From Opisthorchis felineus (taxonomy: Eukaryota; Platyhelminthes; Trematoda; Opisthorchiida; Opisthorchiidae): a DNA stretch of 64,000 nucleotides. Below are positions 54,480 to 64,000 of the stretch, one piece after another. The position numbers were made by a program, and so were the translations under genes. How positions within the stretch are numbered: position 1 is the stretch's first letter; the number at the start of each line of letters is the position of its first letter. Below the pieces are notes generated by a model. That model saw nothing but the letters and a program-made list of their open reading frames with translations. It made no database searches and had not been told where the DNA came from. The stretch spans positions 502,863 through 566,862 of the forward strand of contig SJOL01006491.1 in NCBI GenBank assembly GCA_004794785.1. Reading direction: 5' to 3'.

Positions 54480-54850
54480 CGCTGGATGTAAATTTAAATT
54501 TAGAAGAAGTTCGGGTCAAAAATAATACCTTTGTGACTGCTGAAGGTCCCCATGCCTCCATAGTAGCATTAATGTTGACTCCGTCGAACATCTTTTGAAT
54601 AACTGTCCTTGTTGCTTATGAAGGTTTCCAGTAATGCCTCAGCAGCCTAGTTTTGCTTGATCCATTTGGCGTGCAACCTTACCAAATGCCTCGGTAAGGT
54701 CAATGAGAACCAAATAAAGAGAATGTTCAGTGTCTTCTCATGGATTTGGAGTGCCTTAGCTATAAATGGCTTGGTAATGCATAAGCCCGCGCCCTGAAAA
54801 CTTCTTTCCAGTGGAAGTGGAAGTTTGCTGTGCAATTATCTGTATACTAC
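54480..54850 (-). pseudogene. RTE-like LINE relic, copy D (RT palm)
   Basis: The minus strand reads EHSLYLVLIDLTEAFGKVAR near 54720-54660, the AFD motif of the RT palm with D changed to G. Further on, TVIQKMFDGVNINATMEAWG (near 54605-54550) matches the IVRxLHDGMxARV region. Since the palm motif lies upstream of the finger motif of copy C, C and D are separate insertions. Confidence 0.65.
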
Positions 54851-55439
54851 GCTTCACCGCGCACCACGTTATTATAAAAGTTACTGACCGTAGAATTGTA
54901 ATGAATCGATTAAATTTAGCTTGTGATTTTGCGTTGACTTGGCTTTAGCAATGATACCAGGTTCTCACATCGAGCTTGTCATCATCCTAACTCTCGTTGT
55001 CAGCGACACGTGAGATCAAAGGCAGATTTATAATACAGTGCTCCCAAAGTGTTCTTGGAGTCGCAAAGTTTTGATACTGTATCGTCTGATTAAAAATTCC
55101 TGGTACAGACGCTCCACTCAACTTAAAGCAGAAGACAGTAATTTTTGTAAGCAATTTTTTCCAAAGTTTTCATCAACCAATTTCTAAAAAGCGGAAAATC
55201 AAGAACGGATACCAAGCTCGGCGTATGTCTTCGTTTTTACTTTTTCTGAAGGACGTTTTGCGGCCCTATCGGCACCCAACCTGGCTTCACTAACACCAAC
55301 TTACTCTGCTGCATTAACACGCACAGACTTTGAAGGATTTTCCGCTAAGCATACTTCAGTCAAACTTTATTTCAAATTATATAAAGTAAAGGCTACTTCT
55401 TGAGATGTTACTTGTATATGTTAACTGGATACGTGTAAG

Positions 55440-55560
55440 ACGTGGTCTCTGCGGACCGATGATGTGAGGCTTCTTCAGGTTTTTGATCAACAATGCCTCA
55501 GAAGCGTTGCTGGTTTTGAATGGCGTCAGCGAATTAGTAATGAGTTGATTAGTCGACGTG
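55440..55560 (+). pseudogene. RTE-like LINE 3' fragment, left piece
   Basis: The plus strand reads TWSLRTDDVRLLQVFDQQCL then RSVAGFEWRQRISNELISRR. This is the post-RT region (ETWPLRxEDxRRLxVFDHRCLRSIARI...HRVSNxEVRRR) of fluke RTE-like elements. The expected continuation (LRWLGHVLRMPxHRLPRR) is found 3 kb downstream at about 58560. Confidence 0.65.
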
Positions 55561-55739
55561 CTGAACCACCTCCTCGTGGTGTCGACTGGGTAGCCCGGAC
55601 ATCAATCTGGATTAGCTAGGAGTTCCGCAACTCCAGACAGGGCTGACCACCCTGCTTGGCTTCAATGTGCTGGTTACTTGTGACAATATACAATACAAAT
55701 CATCTGACGCCACCGCTTCAGTTTCAACCAATACAAGGG

Positions 55740-58190
55740 AGAGACTCGTGGGGCTCACATGTGAGGAATGTGGTAAGTGCTGCTAATCGAAAGCTGGTTT
55801 GGTAGCCAACCGTCGAGCTCACGTCTATGAAAGTGTTGGTATAAACATGGTCATCCAATTAGCCTAAACGGGTTGTTCCCGCCTTTTTCCGACAAAGATT
55901 GGCCTGAGTCAGCACCGCTGGCACGCACACCCTACCCAGCATATTGAGAATAAGCTTAGCCGAGTAAAGAATTCCGGTGTCCGCTGGTCCAAACAAGAGC
56001 TACAATCACTCTTGCGCCTGGCTAGCAATTTACATCCGTCTTGTGACACGCGAACCGCGCTGTTTGCGAGATTGGATCAGCATTTTTCTGATAGATAGGC
56101 TATCAGCATCAAAACCAGGTTACGGATGCTTAACTGGCAAGCACAACAGGACGAATCATCATCTGGTGACACTGACCAAACCATCGGTCAAACAGCGGTC
56201 TACTCGTCAAAAGCCGATGACTATAGCGTCTGGTTTAAACAAACCGTGGATTGCGCCGTGTCACTCTTGGGATTCCATTCTGCCAGTTTGCTTGTTAGTG
56301 TTGATCTTCTGGCATTTGCCCGAGGGTGGCAGTATGGCATCATGACACCGTAGCAAGTTCTGTCGCTTCTGGACCTCCACGCCTTCAAGACATTTCCACA
56401 TACCTGGAGAACTGTATCACAATGCTATCGTCAGCTAGCCCATCGGGTGCCTGCCAACAAAAAGCAGATATGCCGAGCCAACTGCGCCACTATCCAGACC
56501 CTATACCACCAAAGACGGAAAGACGCAGCGTCTGCTGTGCTCAATTGGTCATGGAGGGATCTATACAAAGGTAACTGCGTCCCACCTCTGGCCGCCGATA
56601 GTTATTGGAAACAGATGCTCACTGCCCCAAAACACGTAGATAGCCGGTCAATGAGCAATGCCATCATCCGATTGGAGTTTGATTGAGCCAATTTTATGAG
56701 AGGAAGTCGGCTGTATGATCCGTTTAATGGACAAATTGTCCCCAGATCTGGACAAGCTCAAGCCCGGGATGCTTCGCCAGCTGAATGCTGACGCGCTTGC
56801 TGGGTAGTTCAACTTACTTTTATTATCTGAGGTCGTGTGTGAACAAAGTCAGGCTCGCCTTAAAGAAAGATTGAAGCTGCTGTGGTCGAGCTGAGAAGAG
56901 CTAATATGAAGATCAACGCCCGAAAGACGAAAGCGATTGTGATTTGTGGGGACAGGAATCACTGGGCGACAGCGGTCTCAGTCGAACCATTTTGCTTTAA
57001 CGAGGAACTCATCACTCTTCTGGGTTCGACAGGGACTGTGACATATTTTTGCATTCTCTTTACTTTCAAGGGGAAAGGAGTCTTCAACCGCCAACAGTAG
57101 CTGCTCAAACTGTTTGATGTGATGACGCGTAACCGGTTAAAGCCGCATCAAAGAATGGATATCACAAAAAACTACCTGATACGGAGGCTGACATATTCTC
57201 TTTTGCTCGGCCAAGTCCACCGAAACAGACTCAAAAGGTTATGTCGGGCAACCTATTCGCGGCTGGCTGCGTCAAACGAATGGCACCCCGATCAGCTATA
57301 CCCACGCCGGTAAACAACATTGGGAACTTGGTATCCCAAGTCTACATGCAACTATCGCGATGCAGCGGAAAGGGCATATGTAAAAGCTCCTGCCTACCCA
57401 GTTCCAAGTACTACGCAATGTGGTCAACGAATTTGCATTTGGCAAGATTGTTCGGGATCTCAGGTTTCCGATTCGAGTCCATGGTGCATGCATAATCACC
57501 AAGGGAGAGCTGGTGGCTGCTTGGGGTGATAGTCTGCACAACAGCGTTTACTAGATTTGGTCGGTTCGCCTACTTTAGAACCAGAGTTTCCTTGGATATT
57601 CATCCGCGGTATCCAGCTCCAATGCAACCCGCTTGGAACGGGGAGTTAGAAGCGCTTGGCGTGGTCGTGGTGGCCAGACGATCTTCTGTCGTAAAAATTG
57701 TGGTCAACCGGAGAGTTTGGTCCATATTATGCAGTCCTGCTGGAGCACGCATGATGCTAGATGTGCTCGTCATAATTGGGTTGCAAGGGAACGCTCTCCG
57801 TTGCCTGGAATACACCGTCTTCAAGGCGTTGGGAGCGCCTACGTAGAGTCTTCCATCAATCCTGACCCAATTGCTTTTTAGGAGCGCCAAGCAACCGTAA
57901 TAGACGTAATCTCGGATGAGCGCGGAATGGTAGTGTGGAATGAGAAAAAGCAGATGCATGGTGCTGATGAATATTTCCTCGCCATTATCTCAGCCCTACG
58001 TGCAATCGACTTTTTGGTCCACCAACCAATGGTCGTTTCTTAGCGGGGAATCTGCTTTTCTCAGTCCTCTAAGGCTGTTAATGGACCAGAACATCCTAAG
58101 GTTGCAGTCAGTGACTTGTATTTGCTTGCCATTGCGGGATCTCTGTAAACTTACAACACTTTTATGCACGTTGAGTGTAAATTCTTGCCA
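55740..58190 (+). mobile_element. Degenerate R2-like non-LTR element
   Basis: The plus strand keeps the R2 domain order. A C2H2-like finger, LTCEECGKC...SKAGLVANRRAHVYE, is near 55757-55840. A Myb-like region, VRWSKQELQSLLRLA...ALFARLDQHFSDR, is near 55977-56110. RT finger text, LKPGMLRQLNADALAG, is near 56750. Thumb text includes MKINARKTKAIVICGDR (56906-56960), NYLIRRLTYSLLLGQVHRNR (57170-57230) and HWELGIPSLHATIAMQRK (57313-57366). A zinc knuckle CRKNCGQPESLVHIMQSCW is at 57696-57755. A restriction-like endonuclease pair, NPDPIAF and ATVIDVISDERG, is near 57858-57930. The RT catalytic core is missing: text jumps from the fingers near 56830 to the thumb near 56870. With stops and shifts, the copy is dead. 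No 28S rDNA flanks were recognised. Confidence 0.8.
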
Positions 58191-58544
58191 TTGACTTTCA
58201 CATCTGACGTAGTATGACGGACATTGTGTGCCTGGTGTGTGAGTCTTCAATGTGCTAGCGCTTACCGCGCCTTAAAAAGCATTTAGCGTAGTTTGTCCTT
58301 TCTTTGTTTGTTGGCCTTTACACGCGTGTTTCCATACTAAACATCCTTCCGTAGTTAGGATTCATCTTGTCTGACTGGAACTGTTGGTGGCACGACCTCA
58401 AATGGGACGCTTCTCTCTTTTTATCGGATATTCTCCTGTAACCTGTCCACATCCGTCGCTTGCACTTACTTTTTATGTTCGTGACTATGCTTTTCAAAAA
58501 TAAGCGATGGTAGTTGGTTGTCCGGCGGGCACCTCAGTCGGGAA

Positions 58545-58800
58545 AAATGTCCAGCATCAGTGACTGCGATGGCTCGGCCATTTGCTACGCATGCCGAAAC
58601 ACCGTCTACCAAGACGAGTGTTGTTCTTCGTACCTTCTTTAGAGTGGTGCAAACCGCAGGGTGGACAACGTATGACTTGGCAGAAAGGTGTGAAAGATGT
58701 CACAAAGCGTTTGGATGTTGTTGGTTTCGTAAGCCTTTCAGGATGGAGTCACCCTGACCCACCTGTGCTTGGCTAGAGACACTGCAAGAAATGGCGGCTG
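58545..58800 (+). pseudogene. RTE-like LINE 3' fragment, right piece
   Basis: The plus strand reads LRWLGHLLRMPKHRLPRRVL, then QGGQRMTWQKGVKDVTKRLD and LSGWSHPDPP. This is the C-terminus of the same RTE-like family (WLGHVLRMPEHRLPRR...RGGQxxTWxxxxKxLTxxLxxVG...LPGWGPRD). Together with 55440-55560 it looks like one element interrupted by the R2-like element. Confidence 0.7.
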
Positions 58801-58959
58801 ATCAATGTTAGTGGCGCTCATGCTGTCAGTTTCTTTTCAGACTATCTGATTAGGCGCTTGAAGGTGTAGGCACCTAAAAATGCCCAACGTAATCCAGCAC
58901 TAAGCCACCTACATCACCCACTATTTTTCTATTCTTTTCACTCTAGGGCTTTAAATATA

Positions 58960-59060
58960 ATTAGACGAGCCTTATGGCTGTACGGCAGTGAAGCATCTTT
59001 GTCAACATTGATGTTGCAGTCTCTAATGATGAGGATGATGAGGATGATGGTGACCACGTC
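58960..59060 (-). repeat. Dispersed hairpin-type repeat, second copy
   Basis: On the minus strand it reads CATCAATGTTGACAAAGATG then CTTCACTGCCGTA, next to a GATGATGAG trinucleotide run. It is the counterpart of 29964-30040 and 61573-61600. Confidence 0.45.
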
Positions 59061-59341
59061 GACTGGCTGGTCTTCAGGCATGAGATTTGGGTTTGTTCCC
59101 ACCAGTTTTTCTGACGGCATTTTTTACTTTACAGAAGTGAACCGCATACCAAAGCACGCGAAATAGTAATTTAGATGGATTACCTCCATGAATAATCTAA
59201 ACCAAAGAGAGAAGTATTTTTTGCGTATCCAAAATTTGTGAGTAAACTTCTGGGGGGAGTTCTGGACTTTCAGGTTGTGAAAGCAGACAGAAAAGTCCTA
59301 ACTGGCATGTCAGCGAAAATAAACAAATAAATAGATAAGTC

Positions 59342-59524
59342 GTTCAGCCGTAACACCCTTTCGGTGCCTAGCTGCCATGCCACCTGAAGGAAACACGGGG
59401 ATGAGATGCTGCGAGGGTGTGGAAACCTACACAGAAGCAGTCGAGATGGAGAGCGTGGGTTGGAACTACGGACCTTTTGCTCAGTAAAACTGCGCTTTAA
59501 CCACTCAGCCATCTCCAGCTCTGT
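59342..59524 (-). mobile_element. tRNA-derived SINE, copy 2
   Basis: On the minus strand it begins GAGCTGGAGATGGCTGAGTG with GGTTAAAGCGC (A-box-like, as in Ser/Leu tRNAs), then a weakened B box, GTAGTTCCAACCC. The tail is shared with 43426-43604 and ends GGCACCGAAAGGGTGTTACG. The frame read through it starts MAEWLKRSFTEQKVRSSNPR; such frames through tRNA-SINEs are easily mis-annotated as small proteins. It is not a real gene. Confidence 0.75.
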
Positions 59525-59949
59525 CTATAACAAAGTGGAAGAGAAATGGTGGGAGAGGTCTTCTCTGTCCTAAGTCAGTGGAAGTGGCAAACCCAGGTTA
59601 CTGTTAGCTGTATACCCAGCTGCACCCACCAGGGCCAGTATACATTAGATAAAAGACAAAAGTCCAAGAGGGAAAACTTTGGTCACCGCCACTTTCCGGA
59701 ACCGCCATGATTCCTAACGATTAATAGAGGAAGTATTTGCGTTCAGATAAGACGTCAATCGGCGGACGTTCAAAGGAGTAGCACTATTCTAGGACCTGTC
59801 TCAATGCAAAGACGTGGCCACTTTATCCCCCCTAAGAGCAAAATTCTACTTGCTTTCACAGATATCTTCTCTAGTGGTCAATCAACCCATACAACCTGGT
59901 GCCAGAAAGCATCTTGGATGCTACGGCTATATGACAGATGCCGTGACTG

Positions 59950-60190
59950 TTATTACTTTGCATTCCTGCACCCTTTTTAAAGAATCAAGGTTAAAGTGCC
60001 CCATTCAACGGACACTTGGCAGATGCACCACATTTTCTCTGTTAGGGTCGCCGGAATGTGTATCAAAACTTCGCCACTCTCTTTGAAAAGCGTAAGGTTC
60101 AACTCATCTGGATTGGGCAACTTGTTGCTTTGAAGGGATGATATCTTGCGCTTGGTTTCTTTCACTGATGGCACGCTTGTGTTTATTTTC
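59950..60190 (-). pseudogene. RTE-like LINE relic, RT finger fragment
   Basis: The minus strand reads KETKRKISSLQSNKLPNPDE then LNLTLFKESGEVLIH and QVSVEWGTL. This matches the AIxxLKxNKAPGPDGLPAELFKxGGExLV...IPxDW region of RTE-like reverse transcriptase. It is truncated on the 3' side near 59950. Confidence 0.62.
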
Positions 60191-60592
60191 TGCTAAGGTT
60201 TGTTGAATTCTTTCGGAGACTGTTTTGAAGGCCATAAAATATTTTCTCTAAAGTAGTACCTGGCTGAAGTCATCTGTTCTGTGAATGAATTGCGATTCCA
60301 TCTTTTTCACTAGTTGTTTCTTTAACAGGCGTCTTCTTTTGAATCGTCGATCAGACCAGCTGGAATAGAACGCAAATGTTTCCCAAAGCGTGATCTACGC
60401 CTCAGAGTCCATCAACGTTCTTCCACTCTTCAGGCTGCCGATTATTCAGAGATTGAGGGATCTGCGTGTGCCACTGTGCTCGCTTGTCGCTGGTAGGAAT
60501 TTTCTGGCATCAACGAGGGCTGCTGACCAAAGCGACGTACATTGGTTCTTACTGGATTAGACAGCAAATACGAACATTTTAACGAATTCAGT

Positions 60593-61256
60593 TCAGTGGA
60601 GCGCTTTCAGTCTTAAGGTTAAGTGCAGTCTTAACGCTGCATATACCAAGGGACATTGTATCAAGGTTAAAAGGTACTCCTTGACATGTGGAATGCCTAA
60701 TCCCGTCAAAAAGTAAGGCCTTTTATGTTCCGGATGAGGTTTAGCAAAACATGCTGGTTGCCCAAATTTGCAGAAAGGGTGAGTATTGAAAGCTGTAACG
60801 TGCATTAGAACTCTTGAGTTTAATAATGGGTTAGTGCGGTTTATTTTGCTGGACAATAGATAAGACACTAAACAGTGGTTGGGAAACCGGTAGATATACT
60901 GAACACAGTGGGCAATTTGAACTGTGAGGATGGGGTGCGGGTGAGAGCCGGTGAATGGCTGCAAAGGCAAATGATATCCCCGGTTACTCAAGCCGAGTAA
61001 TGGGGTATGACTGAGTCTTCTAGTTAAAAGTCCAGAACACAATGCGGCGGTTGATAGTTTTCTCGAGGGATCCTGCCCGTAGCCAGTCTGTGTGGGTCTG
61101 TCGTAGCCTGCGGATACAGAGTGTATGGCAGAGACGTCTCGCTTCTAATGCATAGCAGATACGTTTACACTCGCATCTGACTCCGTCAAGAATTAGTTGT
61201 GTCTCGGCCGTATTGAATAAAGCAACGGTAGTCGCGATCAAATTTATAGCAACCAA
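60593..61256 (-). other. Two linked unrecognised open frames
   Basis: Minus-strand frames of 78 codons (61256-61020) and 149 codons (61042-60593) overlap by 23 bases. The larger is one of the longest in the window, with NTHPFCKFGQPACFAKPHPE and LTGLGIPHVKEYLLTLI. Neither contains a family signature I know. The setting among RTE relics suggests untranslated or terminal LINE sequence, but a small real gene cannot be excluded. Confidence 0.25.
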
Positions 61257-61508
61257 AGTAAGCGGTTTTTCTGGTCAGCACTTTCTATTTCGTCCTTTCT
61301 CGGGAGAAGACAGAGTAGCCAATCCCTATGAACCTTCTGGTTGCTTGAAGGAGACACTTAACTAAATCCACACTCCCATCGCAGATGACGGTAAGAGTTT
61401 ACGCCCAGACCGCCTCGTAATTCAATTACTTGTCGTATCATGCCTCGTTTATTTTAGTCTGACTGCCTCCTCCTAGTCCTTCCCAGCATGGCTCATCATT
61501 GTTATATT

Positions 61509-61510
<2 letters not shown>

Positions 61511-61545
<35 letters not shown>
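61511..61545 (+). repeat. (ATT)n microsatellite, about 11 units
   Basis: An uninterrupted TATTATTATT run. It lies about 28 bases upstream of the third copy of the dispersed hairpin-type repeat, so it may be the tail of an adjoining element. Confidence 0.9.
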
Positions 61546-61547
<2 letters not shown>

Positions 61548-61572
61548 CTTATTATCGGACGCTAAATATTAA

Positions 61573-61605
61573 GTGTTCAACATTGATGCTCCACTGCCGG
61601 ACCTA
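61573..61605 (+). repeat. Dispersed hairpin-type repeat, third copy
   Basis: GTGTTCAACATTGATGCTCC then ACTGCCGG matches 29996-30023 in the KATNAL2 intron. The palindromic right half is not preserved here. Confidence 0.45.
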
Positions 61606-63600
61606 CCGGCACCTTCTGGAACAGAACTCGTCATTGTAGCCCATGGGCTCATTGAAGCACTAAAAGTCAACTATCATGACAGGGCGGGAGCTATACATTG
61701 GATGTGTTCTTCAACCCAGTTGACATGTGGAACTAACCACCACCGCCGACGCCGGAGTGGCACGGGACAATAGGTCTGGGCTTTCCACATCCCATGGGGC
61801 CCAGCACTTTAAAGGCCAGTTGATGCTGGTAAGGTAGGCGTGTCATGGTGTGAACAAGGTCTGCTGTACAGTGAAGCTTTTGTGGGCGAGAGCCCGGCTC
61901 ATGTTCGGGCTTCGGGAGCGTTGAAATACCACACGGCATGCGTATGACAAGCCCGGAACAACAGTAGCACTAGAAGTAAAACGTCCATGTTGAACGAAAA
62001 CCCTGAACGCGCAGCCTCAGGTATTTGGGCAGTTTGTACGACGGGGAAGCGCGTTGCCGAGACCATATGGTTCCAGGAATAGTTGATACATGCGAATTAA
62101 ATAAGCTCGCAGTCTAAGACATAAAGTTGAAACAAAGGTCCCGAGTGCTTTGTGCAAAGAATCTTAGAAGCCACTGGATGGTCTGACGGCTCTAACAGCC
62201 AATAAACACGAATGCCCTCCTCAAGACAACAGCAGGACCGAACTGTTGGTGTCTCTTTCCCAGGCAAGACGCTCGGTTGTTTGTCACGCTGAGATTAGAG
62301 TTTCAAATGCGTGATGCCCATAACATGTGTGGTACGAACACAAACTCACCCCAACGCACCCGTTTTCGGTAACTTTCAAATGTTTGCGTAATTTGTTTTC
62401 GCGTTCGAAATTACTCGGATGGATTCAAAAGCGTCAGGGATTAGATTCCTTTGGTTCAACCGGTACGCTGTTAGGTAATTAGCCAGGAACACACGTGCCT
62501 GACACATTTTATTGTCTTTAGTGTCCTGTATGTTAGAAAGGATGACAAACGTCTAAGAGCGCTAGGCCACCCCATGAGTTGCCCACGGTATATGCAACCG
62601 TAGCAATAATGGTAATAGCTGCTATTATAATAGACATAATAGTAATTAAGAACTTAGCGTCGGGAACAGATGCAACATCTCAGAGCGGTCGTAACGTTTT
62701 TCCAAGACCGCCGCAGAAAGAGTGCCGCTGAGTGGGGTAACACCGAAGTAGGGAAACCCTGTGGATTTGGTCGACACTTTGCCCACTCTGTCAGACTGCT
62801 CTCTGCTCAAGGTCCCGGGCCACAATATGCAATGAGTGCAGCGTGTGAGAAAGCGCTTTTCAGTCGTCAGTGCTCGAGAAACTCTGCAGGTATGTGGTCA
62901 AATCCGCTTCATCCTAAACATCCTGTTTACGCAATATATAATAAAGATTGAGGGCAACCTTGCACCCAATCTTTCGGGCAAAACTGAACAATTCGTTCTG
63001 GAAACAATCCTCGGGATGCTTCAGATATACGGTTGCGAATACCCCGGTCGAATGTCATCAACGAGATGGTAGCTGTTGTGCGACAGTGATAATGAGCAGG
63101 AGTCTCAATGAAAGGACGATGTGGGTACAGCGGGTACCATACAGCAATTCTCACCGGAGATAATGCGTCACAGAATAGAAGGAAACGGTAGGTTTGCAGG
63201 TCGTGCTTTATGGAGGTGGTCAACAAAGACCCCAAGCGAAGTCTGCTTGCTTGGGGGCACCGCACAATCCAAAGATGTTCTTTAGCTATGCACATTCTCA
63301 GGCCGGTTTACGGAGGGTGGTAACACAAATACCTAAGAAAGGCAAAAAATAGTTGTTGGCGCCAACAGGGTCGCAAAAAAACCAGGGTACTCCGTTGCCG
63401 TTTTCCGCAGACGCTGGTCCAAGTTATCCCCGTTAAACAGCGTCATTGAATCGTGAGTACCTGTGACACGTCTCGACAAAACCGTGAGTGAAGTTCACGG
63501 ATTAACGGATTGATACACAGGATCGAGGCTTTCGTCCAAGTTTCCCGGGTCGGTATTGTTTTTGTCGTTAAGCGGCCGCTGTTCACCTGAAACGCACAAG
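61606..63600. other. Intergenic DNA, nothing recognised
   Basis: Several overlapping frames of 65-122 codons exist on both strands (for example 62927-63295 minus) but none carries a known motif. A degenerate AATAAT/AGTAAT-rich patch lies near 62600-62660. Confidence 0.4.
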
Positions 63601-63619
63601 CGAAAAATGGGTGTAGCGC

Positions 63620-64000
63620 TGCTCTTTAGGTTCCTAGCGCGTGGCAGTATGCTTGCCAGCGCGAGGATTCGCATGAATAAGCTTCTAATAGTGCTTTGAT
63701 CTGGGTACTAGATGTAGCGTGGACAACCGTCGGATAGAGGTTATTCCACGCAGCAACTAGCCGAAAGAAGAAAAAGTTTGCCTGATGAAAGTGTGTGCTC
63801 TCAGCTTGAAAAGCTTCTTACCATGTCCCCACCTTGTGTTTGCTGGGTGAACGGTGAAAACCCTGTTGGTCAAACCTTGTTCAAACAGGGCATAAGTAAG
63901 AATTAGGTCCCTTCGGAGTCGAGGATACTCTAGGAGAAAGAGGTCAAGCTCCGCAAGGTGCGTTTCATAGTCCACGGTTTTCAGGCCAGCAGCCATTTTC
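63620..64000 (-). pseudogene. CR1-like LINE 3' end, cut by window edge
   Basis: The minus strand reads [40 protein letters not shown] and [20 protein letters not shown], then a stop and [18 protein letters not shown]. This is the C-terminal region downstream of RT in CR1-like elements (RRLRGDLI...YKLF...TRGHxxKL...F..RVVxxWNxLPxxVVxA). It matches 11105-11460, down to CTAGGAAC(C)TAAAGAG in the 3' flank. The rest of the element lies beyond position 64000. Confidence 0.72.

Noticed and set aside
59270..59512. Small protein MAEWLKRSFTEQKVRSSNPR...
   Set aside because: It is a read-through of the tRNA-like head of a SINE, not a gene.

Overview
The window looks like nuclear DNA of a digenean flatworm (a fluke). 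It holds two intron-containing genes that can be rebuilt exon by exon, set in a large mass of decayed non-LTR retrotransposons, a broken MULE-type transposase gene and a tRNA-derived SINE family. The fluke call rests on three things: very short introns (39 to 51 bases) near the 5' end of both genes followed by kilobase introns, the mix of RTE/SR2-like, CR1-like and R2-like elements, and the similarity of the SINE to tRNA-SINE sequence I recall from fluke genomes. The genus cannot be fixed from sequence reading; base composition by eye looks less AT-rich than Schistosoma.

Layout. 1-5.0 kb: intergenic, with a 135-base in-frame tandem duplication (1383-1690) and an RTE-like reverse transcriptase relic on the minus strand that appears split by a second repeat. 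5.09-6.80 kb: a degenerate MULE/ZSWIM-like transposase (FAR1-like region, DDE-like core, SWIM zinc finger) with several frame breaks. 9.8-15 kb: CR1-like and RTE-like relics. 18.03-37.47 kb, plus strand: a complete KATNAL2 (katanin p60 A-like 2) gene, 13 coding exons, about 599 residues, with LisH and AAA ATPase domains. 39.96-50.01 kb, minus strand: an aldo-keto reductase gene, five exons found, first exon not located. The two genes are convergent, tails 2.5 kb apart. 50.7-61 kb: a dense retroelement graveyard with two or more RTE-like copies, an internally deleted R2-like element (zinc finger, Myb-like, RT ends, endonuclease) lying between two pieces of an RTE-like 3' end, and the second SINE copy. 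61-64 kb: microsatellite, unassigned DNA and a CR1-like 3' end cut by the window edge.

The two genes have no evident shared pathway. KATNAL2 is a microtubule-severing-type ATPase subunit linked in other animals to cilia and spermatid flagella. The aldo-keto reductase is a cytosolic NADPH-type oxidoreductase, here with an apparent Tyr-to-Phe change at the catalytic position. All exon borders were placed by eye from reading frame, splice consensus and family similarity; no transcript evidence was available.
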